This document shows, piece after piece, positions 47,341 through 55,276 of a DNA stretch of 64,000 nt. Position 1 is the first letter of the stretch; every line of letters starts with the position of its first letter. Below the pieces are notes generated by a model that did no database searches, had not been told where the DNA came from, and saw only the letters and a list, made by a program, of their open reading frames with translations. A program made the position numbers and the translations under genes. Where the stretch lies: contig NZ_CP006842.1 in assembly GCF_000626675.1 (NCBI RefSeq), positions 558,001 through 622,000 on the forward strand. Reading direction: 5' to 3'. The stretch is from Corynebacterium glyciniphilum AJ 3170. GTDB taxonomy: Bacteria > Actinomycetota > Actinomycetes > Mycobacteriales > Mycobacteriaceae.

Positions 47341-48503
47341 CGGTGATGGCGTTGATCGGAACCGGAGCCGTGGTGCTGTTCACCAGCGGTCGTGTCGTCA
47401 CCGCGGTTCTGGCACTGTCCAAGAGCAGGAGGAGGATGCAGGAGTACCGTGACTTCACCGATGCTTTCGCGGTGGAATTGCTGGTCGGCGCTCGCCCGGT
47501 GACAGCGGCAGAACAGGCGCTCACCCGAGAGCACGGTATCAGTGAGGGATTACGTCGGCAGATCCACCGGATCCGGCTCGGCGCGGCAGTCGACAGTTGC
47601 ACTGACCAGACGCATCCTGCAGGTGACAATCGGGATCCGGAACTTATCAGGCTTCTGTGTCTGTGGGCTACCGCAGAGCGCCATGGTCTGGCACTGGGCA
47701 GGATAATGGGACGGTTCGTCCAGGACCTGGACACCCGCCTCAGTTACCTCGGTCACGTATCCAGTGCACTGGCGGGCGCGCGAATGACCGAGGTGATTCT
47801 GCTGCTCTTGCCGGCAGGGGCGCTCGGCATCGGCCAGTCCATGGGGCTGGAGCCACTGACATTCCTTGTCGGTACCACTCTGGGCGCTCTGGTGTTGCTA
47901 CTCGGTACCGGGCTCGCCTGCGCCGGCGTGCTGTGGGTGGAGTCGCTGACCGTGACAGTGCTCGGCGGGGTCGGCGGTCGCGCCGGACCCGGTGGAAAGG
48001 CAGGGGTCTCAGGGAACTTTCGCATCCCGGGGGTCTCAGCGGAACCAGGTCTCGGAGCGATCGCCGCTGCCAGGGTTCTCGATGTCTTCGCCGCAGCTAT
48101 TCAGACAGGGCTCCCTGTCGTGACGGCCTGGCGGGCAGCGGTACGCGGGGCAGCGCAGGACACGCTGGATGACGGTGGCATGGCCCACGCAGTAGCCGAT
48201 CTGTTGCGCGTTGCCGCTCTACTTGATTTGGGGGCGGGGGCGGAAGCGTGGAAGCACCTGGCCACCGATCCGAACTTCGGCCCGGTGGCGCGCCGAGCCG
48301 GATCCCAGGTCAGAAACGGTGGACGGATGTCAGAGGCCGTCACGGCCCAGGCAGACCGGCTACGGACACAGGCCGACGACAGTGCACGGGCGGGTGCCGA
48401 ACGGGTGCTTGTCGCCGTTGCCGCACCGCTGACACTGTGCTTTCTCCCTGCCTTCGTGGTGGTGGGACTGGTTCCACTGGTCATCGGATTCGCCAGCGTG
48501 TGA
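47334..48503 (+). CDS. Fused TadB-TadC membrane assembly protein
   Basis: A 389-residue inner-membrane protein. Two T2SF-like halves are visible: residues 1 to about 200 (TadB-like, with an E-A-rich cytosolic loop and helices ALAGARMTEVILLLLPAGALGIG and LVGTTLGALVLLLGTGLACAGVLWV), and about 230-389 (TadC-like, ending in VAAPLTLCFLPAFVVVGLVPLVIGF). In mycobacteria these are two separate genes (Rv3658c, Rv3657c). A loop rich in Gly links the halves. Start ATG 47334 overlaps the tadA stop; GTG 47337 is an alternative. Confidence 0.8.
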   Translation: MVTVMALIGTGAVVLFTSGRVVTAVLALSKSRRRMQEYRDFTDAFAVELLVGARPVTAAEQALTREHGISEGLRRQIHRIRLGAAVDSCTDQTHPAGDNRDPELIRLLCLWATAERHGLALGRIMGRFVQDLDTRLSYLGHVSSALAGARMTEVILLLLPAGALGIGQSMGLEPLTFLVGTTLGALVLLLGTGLACAGVLWVESLTVTVLGGVGGRAGPGGKAGVSGNFRIPGVSAEPGLGAIAAARVLDVFAAAIQTGLPVVTAWRAAVRGAAQDTLDDGGMAHAVADLLRVAALLDLGAGAEAWKHLATDPNFGPVARRAGSQVRNGGRMSEAVTAQADRLRTQADDSARAGAERVLVAVAAPLTLCFLPAFVVVGLVPLVIGFASV

Positions 48504-48547
48504 CAACAACCGAGATTGACAACAATCGGAATTACGGAGGGGAAGAC

Positions 48548-48811
48548 ATGGAAGAAAACGGTATGGACAGGGACCGGGATGTCCGGCGGGACATCGATCA
48601 GGAGGAGGCCCCGGAGTCCGCAGAGGCTCCGGTGAAAGACGGGGTGATACTGTCGGTTATGGGGGATGACCAGGGGATGAGCACCATAGAGTACGCACTC
48701 GGATGTGTCGCGGCCGCGGCGCTTGGTGCACTGCTGTATCTCGTGGTGACATCCGACGCTGTAGAGGGTGCGTTGACGTCAATCTTCCAACGCGCGCTGG
48801 ATACCCAGTAG
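48548..48811 (+). CDS. Flp pilin-like DUF4244 protein
   Basis: An 87-residue pilin-like protein. It has a long acidic N-terminal leader (about 43 residues) and then GMSTIEYALGCVAAAALGALLYLVV, where the conserved Glu (residue 48) and Tyr (49) and the preceding Gly resemble a prepilin-peptidase site. Mature Flp pilins are about 50 residues, in line with this. GGAGGGGA lies before ATG 48548. No prepilin peptidase is seen in this window. Confidence 0.85.
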   Translation: MEENGMDRDRDVRRDIDQEEAPESAEAPVKDGVILSVMGDDQGMSTIEYALGCVAAAALGALLYLVVTSDAVEGALTSIFQRALDTQ

Positions 48812-48825
48812 ACGGTGGCGGCAGC

Positions 48826-49194
48826 GTGAGGGGGATCTACGGTGATGACGGGTACGTAACGGTCGAGGCGGCCATCGTTTTCACCGCCTTAACCGCCGTC
48901 ATCGGCACCGTCATCGCCGGGGTTCTCACAGTCGCGACGTACCTTGGCGCGGTGGGTATGGCCCGTGACGGCGCCAGAGCCGCTGCGCTGGGTGATCTAG
49001 CCGCGGCACGGTCTGTCGTCACGGAGCGTGAGCCGGACGCGTTGGTGACGGTGACCGCCGGCTCTCCTGGAGGTGCGCCGGATTCAGCCACCGGTCATCT
49101 GGTGTACCGGGTGCACGTTACCGTGCCGGGACGGTTGTTTGATGTGTCCGCGACGGCGGTGATCGTCGGTGAACCACAGGACGTGCAGGGATGA
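48826..49194 (+). CDS. TadE-like pseudopilin
   Basis: A 122-residue protein with the TadE N-terminus DGYVTVEAAIVFTALTAVIGTVIAGVLTVATYLG: a short leader, conserved Glu and one membrane helix. An extracytoplasmic domain follows with the repeated ARDGARAAALGD segment typical of this group. It probably joins the pilus as a minor pilin. It starts at GTG 48826, and the next gene overlaps its 3' end. Confidence 0.82.
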   Translation: MRGIYGDDGYVTVEAAIVFTALTAVIGTVIAGVLTVATYLGAVGMARDGARAAALGDLAAARSVVTEREPDALVTVTAGSPGGAPDSATGHLVYRVHVTVPGRLFDVSATAVIVGEPQDVQG

Positions 49195-49537
49195 GACCGG
49201 CTCTGTGACTGTCGCTGGCGCGGCAGTCATCCTGGCTGTGGTGGCGTTGGTATTGGTTATCGGAACCGGCGTGACGGGCATGCTCCAGAGGCATCGCGCG
49301 TCGGCGGCCGCAGACCTGACCGCCTTGTCAGCGGCGACGGTGATGCAACACGCGGGTGTGGATGAGGCATGTGTGGTGGCGGAGGATGTCGCCGTGGCGA
49401 ACAACGCCCGGCTCGTCTCCTGTGACCTGGTGCGTGGCGAGGATACCGACTACGGTCCCGCCGGGCTCGAGGGGATCGGGATCACTGTCGTCGTGGCAGG
49501 CAAGACTGCCGCCGCTGAGGCAGGGCCGGTGAAGTGA
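49169..49537 (+). CDS. Rv3654c-like TadE-family protein
   Basis: A 122-residue protein with the corynebacterial/mycobacterial Rv3654c pattern: DETGSVTVAGAAVILAVVALVLVIGTGV, QRHRASAAADLTALSAATVMQHAG, and two later Cys residues (ACVVAEDVA, VSCDLVR). It likely completes the Tad set as a second minor pilin. The GTG 49169 start overlaps the TadE-like gene by 26 bases; a slightly later start is possible. Confidence 0.75.
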   Translation: MNHRTCRDETGSVTVAGAAVILAVVALVLVIGTGVTGMLQRHRASAAADLTALSAATVMQHAGVDEACVVAEDVAVANNARLVSCDLVRGEDTDYGPAGLEGIGITVVVAGKTAAAEAGPVK

Positions 49538-49544
49538 CGCCGAC

Positions 49545-50858
49545 TCAGGCGAACAACGACCGCAGGAACGGGGTCGAATCCGCCATGGAGGCGACCATCG
49601 CACCACTGTGGTCCTCGGGGTACCAGTGCACGTCAACCTGCTCATTGGAACCAACGAACTGGTTGATCCACATCTGGGAGTTCAGGATCAACCCGATGGG
49701 ACTGGGCACATCAATGTCCAGGAGGCCATGTCCCACGAAGACCGGCTTGTCGTAACCGTCGGTCGGCGTCGCCATGTAGGTGCGTAGCGCAGGTTCCAGA
49801 CCAGGCACCGATTTGATGGGTGCGGTGAAGGCGCGGGACATGCCTACACCGTCGAGGGCATCAGCCAACGCGGGATAACAGGCCGTTTCCGCCATGTCGG
49901 CGATCCGCCGTCCTTCGTCCGACAGTACGGAATCCAGGTCGATCTCCGGGTGCGCCTCCCGGAATCCGGCGAGGATGTACGCGGTGTACACGTTCAGCCC
50001 GGTCGGAAGTACGACCGGAGGGAAGGACGGTGACCCGGCGAGCACTAATTCCTCGACATAGGCTGGGGCACCGGTAGCGACGCCGCCCCGGTAGTCCAGT
50101 CCAAGATCGTTGCTACGTTCCGTCGCAGCATGGGCGACGTGCAGCGCAGCTCCACCACCCTGAGACTGGCCGATCACCGCCCAGGAGGAGGACAAAGCCG
50201 GGCCGACCGAGTTGAGGGACTGCGCGGCAGCCACCGAGTCGATGACATTGGCAGCGCTGACCGGCCCGTTGAGGTACGACATCAGTCCCGGCGTTCCCAT
50301 TCCCGCATAGTCTGAGGCGACGATGGCGTAACCCTGCTCCAGCCAGTGGTTGAGGTAGGCGGCGTCCCGCTCCCCGCGGGGGAGTGCGGACGGAGTGCAG
50401 TCGTTGCCGAGGCCGACGGTACCGTGCGCCCAGGCCAGCACCGGCCACCCGACCTCAGGCGAGGGGCCCTGAGGCAGGAAAACCGCGGCTGTCGATGCTG
50501 CAATTTCTCCGTGCTGGTCCACGGTCGAGTACACGAACCGCTGTTGAGTGTCCGCCGAGCTCAGCCCGAGGTCAGGGCTGAGCGGTACCTCGTCGACGGG
50601 CTCGCCGACCCGGTCAGGAAGCCCGACACCGGCGGTGACATCCAGACCGGACCAGTCCGGGACCTCCTCGTTGGCAGCCGGCTGCCGTGGAGCATCACCG
50701 GAGTCGACCAGGCCAGCCGGCAGCGAGCCAACCACCGAACTGCCGGTCGCGGGCACTGGCATCGCGCCGGCGGACGGGACGAGACCGCCACCGACCAGCG
50801 CTAGCGCCGCCGTGGGAATCAGGAGACGCATCAGCGGGGACAGGACGGATCGGGACAT
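49545..50858 (-). CDS. Secreted LIP-type lipase/esterase
   Basis: A 437-residue exported alpha/beta hydrolase of the secretory lipase (LIP, PF03583-like) family. The signal peptide is MSRSVLSPLMRLLIPTAALALVGGGLV with cleavage near AGA. The nucleophile elbow is AVIGQSQGGGAALHVA, and the remaining residues of the triad lie in HGLLDIDVP and WYPEDHSGAM. Such corynebacterial lipases act on triacylglycerols or esters. It starts at ATG 50858. It converges with the Tad cluster at 49.5 kb. Confidence 0.88.
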   Translation of the reverse strand: MSRSVLSPLMRLLIPTAALALVGGGLVPSAGAMPVPATGSSVVGSLPAGLVDSGDAPRQPAANEEVPDWSGLDVTAGVGLPDRVGEPVDEVPLSPDLGLSSADTQQRFVYSTVDQHGEIAASTAAVFLPQGPSPEVGWPVLAWAHGTVGLGNDCTPSALPRGERDAAYLNHWLEQGYAIVASDYAGMGTPGLMSYLNGPVSAANVIDSVAAAQSLNSVGPALSSSWAVIGQSQGGGAALHVAHAATERSNDLGLDYRGGVATGAPAYVEELVLAGSPSFPPVVLPTGLNVYTAYILAGFREAHPEIDLDSVLSDEGRRIADMAETACYPALADALDGVGMSRAFTAPIKSVPGLEPALRTYMATPTDGYDKPVFVGHGLLDIDVPSPIGLILNSQMWINQFVGSNEQVDVHWYPEDHSGAMVASMADSTPFLRSLFA

Positions 50859-50975
50859 CGGACACCTCGGGTTCCTCAACAAACATCACCGGCAAAACTA
50901 TATTTTTCCTACAGTAGCCTTCGACGGGTGAGTGTGGATGGACGAACACCCTGCAGTGGGACCGGTCCCCGTCCT

Positions 50976-53357
50976 TCAGGCACGGGCTGGGTGCTCCGCG
51001 TGGGCGGAGGCATCCGCCAAGGCACGCAGCAGCACCGCGGCGCCGTGCTTGAACAGCGGGTCATTGCCGTTGCCGCACTTCGGTGACTGCACGCAGGACG
51101 GACAGCCGGATTCGCACGCGCAGGACTCCACCGTGTCCGCGGTCATCGACATCCACTGGGCGAACCGTTCGAACCCGGCCTCGGCGAACCCGGCACCCCC
51201 CTCGTAGCCGTCGTAAACAAAGACGGTGGGGAAACCCGTGTCGGCGTGCAGCACCGTCGAGACTCCGCCGATGTCCCACCGGTCGCAGGTGGCCAGCAAG
51301 GGAAGCAAACCGATGGCTGCATGCTCGGCGGCGTGCAGGGTGCCGGGCCACAGTGGCTCTTCGATACCGAGGTCGAACAGGACCGCCGGGTCCACGGTGT
51401 AGGCCACGGCGCGGGTGCGTAACCGTTGCGGCGGATAGTCCAACGGCACAGTCGTGAGCACCTCGCCGTCCAGGGTGCGCCGTTGGTAGCCGGTGACCTG
51501 GTGGGAGACCTCGACGTCCACGTCCGCGGTCCACACACCCGACGGCGCCGATTCCGTGCCGCCGATCTCCCGGGTGCGGCGGACACCGTCGACACGGATG
51601 GAGGTGGTCTCCTCAGGCCGGGTCGTCCACTCCGGGGACTCTGGATGTACCAGGGCAACGGAGTCCTGCAGGGACAGTGCGTCGACCAGGTAGCTTTCAC
51701 TCTGGTGGACGTACACGGCACCGTCATGGACCTCGCTGACGGCGCGCGCGGTGTCGACAGTGCCGAGGACCTGCCCGGAGTCCTGGTCGACGATGACCAC
51801 GTCGTCACCGGCCCCGCCCCGGATACTGACCCGACCATGCACTTCACCGGATATCTCCAGGTCACAGAACACCCCCCGGGGACGCTGACGTAGTGAACCG
51901 TCAGCCACAAGCGAGTCGACGACGCGCCGGGCTGTCGGGCCGAAGTTCTCGATTTCGCCGTCGGTGAGGGGAGCTTCGGCGGCAGCACACAGCAGATGGC
52001 CTGCCAGGATATAAGGGTTTGACGGATCGAAGACGCTGGCCTCCACCGGGGCGTCCAGCAGTGCCTCGGGATGATGGACGAGGTAAGTGTCCAGCGGATT
52101 GTCGCCGGCGACCATGACCACCAGACATCCCTGCCCTCGTCGGCCGGCGCGACCGGCCTGCTGCCGAAAGCTGGCGACCGTCCCGGGAAATCCACAGGAG
52201 ACTACTGCGTCGAGACCACCGACATCGATACCGAGTTCCAGAGCGCTGGTCGCAGCGAGGCCGAGCAGCTCACCGTTGTCGAGGCGCCGTTCCAGGTCGC
52301 GACGGGCTTCCGGGGTGTAGCCGGCCCGGTAGGAGGCGATGCGGGAGGCGTCCCCGGGGCGGCCTGCGGCGGAGAGATCCTCGGCGCAGGCCAGGGCCGT
52401 GATCTCGGCGCCGCGCCGGGAACGCACGAACGTCAGGGTGCGTGCACCTTCTCCGATGAGTCGAGCCATGATGCCTGCAGACTCCGTGGTGGCCGCGCGT
52501 CGGACGGGCGCGCCGTGCTCTCCGACGATGTCCTCGCGGAACCCCGGCTCCCACAGGGCCACGGTCCGCTCGCCCCGGGGTGAGCCGTCGTCGGTGACTG
52601 CGACGGTGGGGCGGCCGGTCAGTCGTTCGGCGTGGCGCTCCGGTTCCGCGGTCGTCGCACTGGCCAGGATGATCGTCGGCTCTGCACCTGCCCGCGCAGC
52701 CAGTCGCAGTAGGCGGCGCAGCACCAGCGAAACGTGTGCGCCGAAGACGCCCCGGTACACGTGGCACTCGTCGACGACGATGAAATGCAGGGACCGCAGT
52801 AAGCGGGACCACCGTTGGGACTGTCCCAGCAGCGAGGCATGCACCATGTCAGGGTTGCTGACGAGGATGCGCGCGTCGTCGCGGATCGTCCGGCGGGCCT
52901 CGGTCGGAGTGTCACCGTCGTAGGATGCGACCATCACACCGCGAAGCTGCGGGATCTGCGAACACATCCGGGCCAGCGTGGAGCGCTGGTCCTGTGCCAG
53001 CGCCTTGGTGGGGGAGAGGTACAGGCAGGACGCTGTCGCGCCGGACGCCAGATGCGACAGGACAGGCAACTGGTAGCCCAGGGATTTTCCGGACGCAGTG
53101 CCGGTCGCGACGACGACATCGTGGCCGTCCCAGGCATGCTGGGCGGTGGCGACCTGGTGTGACCATGGGGCGGTGATGCCGTTGTCGACAAGGTGTTCGC
53201 GAAGTGCGGGCAGTACCCACTCCGGCCAGTCGACCGGTGAGGACGGACGCGGGTCCTCGGTGCGTACGTGGGTCAGCGTGTCCGAATCGGCATCGCGACC
53301 GGAACCGGACGCGTGGCGCAGCGTCTCGAGGAGTTCACCGCCGAAAGATTCGCTCAT
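50976..53357 (-). CDS. DEAD/DEAH helicase with DUF1998 domain (MrfA type)
   Basis: A 793-residue superfamily 2 helicase. Walker A is GTASGKSLGYQ near residue 82, the DEAD-type box is VVDECHVYRG, and motif VI is QQAGRAGRRGQG. At the C-terminus a zinc-binding cluster CACESGCPSCVQSPKC supports the DUF1998 domain. In Bacillus subtilis MrfA (YprA) removes mitomycin adducts, so a repair role is plausible. As in C. glutamicum, it lies between the Tad locus and cspA. Confidence 0.92.
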   Translation of the reverse strand: MSESFGGELLETLRHASGSGRDADSDTLTHVRTEDPRPSSPVDWPEWVLPALREHLVDNGITAPWSHQVATAQHAWDGHDVVVATGTASGKSLGYQLPVLSHLASGATASCLYLSPTKALAQDQRSTLARMCSQIPQLRGVMVASYDGDTPTEARRTIRDDARILVSNPDMVHASLLGQSQRWSRLLRSLHFIVVDECHVYRGVFGAHVSLVLRRLLRLAARAGAEPTIILASATTAEPERHAERLTGRPTVAVTDDGSPRGERTVALWEPGFREDIVGEHGAPVRRAATTESAGIMARLIGEGARTLTFVRSRRGAEITALACAEDLSAAGRPGDASRIASYRAGYTPEARRDLERRLDNGELLGLAATSALELGIDVGGLDAVVSCGFPGTVASFRQQAGRAGRRGQGCLVVMVAGDNPLDTYLVHHPEALLDAPVEASVFDPSNPYILAGHLLCAAAEAPLTDGEIENFGPTARRVVDSLVADGSLRQRPRGVFCDLEISGEVHGRVSIRGGAGDDVVIVDQDSGQVLGTVDTARAVSEVHDGAVYVHQSESYLVDALSLQDSVALVHPESPEWTTRPEETTSIRVDGVRRTREIGGTESAPSGVWTADVDVEVSHQVTGYQRRTLDGEVLTTVPLDYPPQRLRTRAVAYTVDPAVLFDLGIEEPLWPGTLHAAEHAAIGLLPLLATCDRWDIGGVSTVLHADTGFPTVFVYDGYEGGAGFAEAGFERFAQWMSMTADTVESCACESGCPSCVQSPKCGNGNDPLFKHGAAVLLRALADASAHAEHPARA

Positions 53358-53731
53358 GGTGAACAGTCTAAGCGCGTCAGGGTCGGATACCTGCCGAGGT
53401 CCGTATCAGCAGGTCAAGCAACATTTCTTCGTGGAGAGGTATAAACAGACTCTGTGACAGGCCTGCGAATCCGGTATTTCGGGGGAGAAAATACCGCCGC
53501 CGGTATGGTGCTGCGGCGTGAAACGTGGAACACTGGTGGGCGGTCACAGTTTCTGTGCGTCGCTTTGCTCGCTGTATCACCGGTTAGACCCGCAGTCAGT
53601 AGGTAAAACGTTCGCGGGAGTTGTTTGCATGCGGACGGACCAACCTTTATCGGTGGTTCTAGCATCGGCCCGGTGGCCTCGCGAAAAGTTGGCGGGGCAC
53701 CGATCACCGAGAAGTAAGTAAGGGAAAGAAC
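53358..53731 (+). promoter_or_regulatory. Long leader of the cold-shock gene
   Basis: No convincing gene in these 374 bases: a 67-residue frame (53518-53721) resembles nothing known and lacks a ribosome-binding site. A perfect inverted repeat CGGTATTT (53472-53479) and AAATACCG (53489-53496) lies in the middle. The leader is AT-richer than its neighbours and ends with AGGGAAAGA before ATG 53732, so an RNA-based temperature response is plausible. Confidence 0.5.
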
Positions 53732-53935
53732 ATGGCACAAGGAACCGTCAAGTGGTTCAACGCTGAAAAGGGCTACGGCTTCATCGCACCGAACGATGGT
53801 GGCGCTGACGTCTTCGTCCACTACTCCGAGATCCAGGGCAACGGCTTCCGTACCCTCGAGGAGAACCAGCAGGTCGAGTTCGAGATCGGCGACGGCGCCA
53901 AGGGCCCCCAGGCTCAGGCTGTCACCGCTCTCTAA
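53732..53935 (+). CDS. cspA: Cold-shock protein
   Basis: A 67-residue single-domain cold-shock protein. RNP1 KGYGFIAP and RNP2 VFVHYSEI are intact, and the first residues are [16 protein letters not shown]. It binds single-stranded RNA/DNA and acts as an RNA chaperone. Its length is exactly that of the family. The symbol follows the homologous locus. Confidence 0.97.
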   Translation: MAQGTVKWFNAEKGYGFIAPNDGGADVFVHYSEIQGNGFRTLEENQQVEFEIGDGAKGPQAQAVTAL

Positions 53936-54058
53936 GAGCTGCGGCTGAACCCGCTGGCCCGGAGGTGACACTCCGGACCATGCAGTGAAACACCGACGCC
54001 GCCCGGCGTCCGCGGAAGATTCCGTGGACACCGGGCGGCGTTGTCGTATGCGAGGGGG

Positions 54059-54412
54059 TTACGTCACCTCGCGGTGCTCCACCACGTCCGACATGTGCGA
54101 GACCGTCCACTCGAACAGTGCATGGACCGGGGGTAGGGCGGACCGGCCGAGATCGGTGAGTTCATAGACCACCCGAGGGGGGATCTCAGGAAAAGCGGTT
54201 CGGGTGATCAGTCCGTCCGCTGCCAGGGCGCTCAGGCGTTGGGACAGGACTCGCACCGAGATGCCGTCCACCGCTGACTGGATTTCACCGTTACGCAGGG
54301 GGCCGGGCTCGAGGGAGAGCAGGATCAGCATGTTCCACCGGTCCCCGAGGGTGGTGAACAGATCGCGGCTGGGGCAGTCGCGTGCAGCAGGGTTCCAGGG
54401 GGCGTCCGTCAT
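54059..54412 (-). CDS. HxlR family transcriptional regulator
   Basis: A 117-residue winged-helix regulator. The conserved cysteine is in RDCPSRDLF, and the recognition region GEIQSAVDGISVRVLSQRLSALAADGLI follows. HxlR proteins answer to aldehydes or quinones through thiols. ATG 54412 gives the family length; ATG 54430 would add six residues. It is divergent from an NmrA-like gene, so the two probably form a regulator-target pair. Confidence 0.85.
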   Translation of the reverse strand: MTDAPWNPAARDCPSRDLFTTLGDRWNMLILLSLEPGPLRNGEIQSAVDGISVRVLSQRLSALAADGLITRTAFPEIPPRVVYELTDLGRSALPPVHALFEWTVSHMSDVVEHREVT

Positions 54413-54487
54413 GCTGAGGAACTCTACCATGACACTATTTCTGGAAGCCACTTTACAAATGGAAGTAGCAAGTTTATGCTTCCGGAC

Positions 54488-55117
54488 ATGGCTAACATCA
54501 CCGTTTACGGATCGACCGGCATGGTCGGCAGTGACATCACCCGCGAAGCAGTTTCCCGTGGACACCGGGTCACCGGCGTCTCACGTCATGAGAACCCGGA
54601 CAATCAGATGGACGGCGTCACCTATGTGACTGGTACGCTCCAGGACACTGCCGACGTGGTCTCCAAGGCAGAGAACGCAGACATCGTCGTCATCTCCGTC
54701 CCGGGACCACGCGACGGCAGCTCTGTCCAGCCCGTCATTGACGCCCACGCCGCACTGATCCCCGCCCTGGCGGACCAGGACGTCCGTGTCTTCGTCGTCG
54801 GCGGCGCAGGGGCAACCCTCACCGAGGACGGAACCAAACTCGTCGACACGCCGGACTTCCCCGAGGCGTACGCCGCCGAGGCCCGGTCTTTCGCCGAGGT
54901 GCTTGATCTCTACCGTGCCGCCCCCGCCGGCCTGGACTGGACGATGCTCGCCCCCGCCCCGGAGATCGCTCCCGGTGCACCGACGGAATCGTATGTTCTC
55001 GGTGACGATCATCCGGCCGGCGGCAGCGTCACGACCGGCACCTTCGCCCGTGCCGCCCTGGACGAACTCGAGAAGCCGGCGCACCGTCGTGCCCGCTTCA
55101 CCGTTGCCGACGCCTGA
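54488..55117 (+). CDS. NAD(P)H-binding NmrA/SDR-like protein
   Basis: A 209-residue protein with the NAD(P)-binding motif ITVYGSTGMVGSDITREAV and an atypical SDR fold ending VGGAGATLTEDGTKLV. The group includes NmrA-like and quinone/flavin-reductase-like proteins. It starts at ATG 54488, 75 bases from the divergent HxlR gene. Substrate unknown. Confidence 0.87.
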   Translation: MANITVYGSTGMVGSDITREAVSRGHRVTGVSRHENPDNQMDGVTYVTGTLQDTADVVSKAENADIVVISVPGPRDGSSVQPVIDAHAALIPALADQDVRVFVVGGAGATLTEDGTKLVDTPDFPEAYAAEARSFAEVLDLYRAAPAGLDWTMLAPAPEIAPGAPTESYVLGDDHPAGGSVTTGTFARAALDELEKPAHRRARFTVADA

Positions 55118-55276
55118 ATCGGCGTGAAACCCCCCATGGGGACGGGGTTTCCGCGGACTTGCTCTCGTGGCGTGTAGGGTCTCACCTCGAACCCCCTTGT
55201 GCGAATAGTTGGATCCATGCGCAAGGATGAGTACGGCGAAGTACTGGAACGACAGGAGAAGGTGGGAGCAGCACCG

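Noticed and set aside
53518..53721. 67-codon frame in the cspA leader
   Set aside because: No recognisable sequence and no ribosome-binding site; it ends just before the cspA site.
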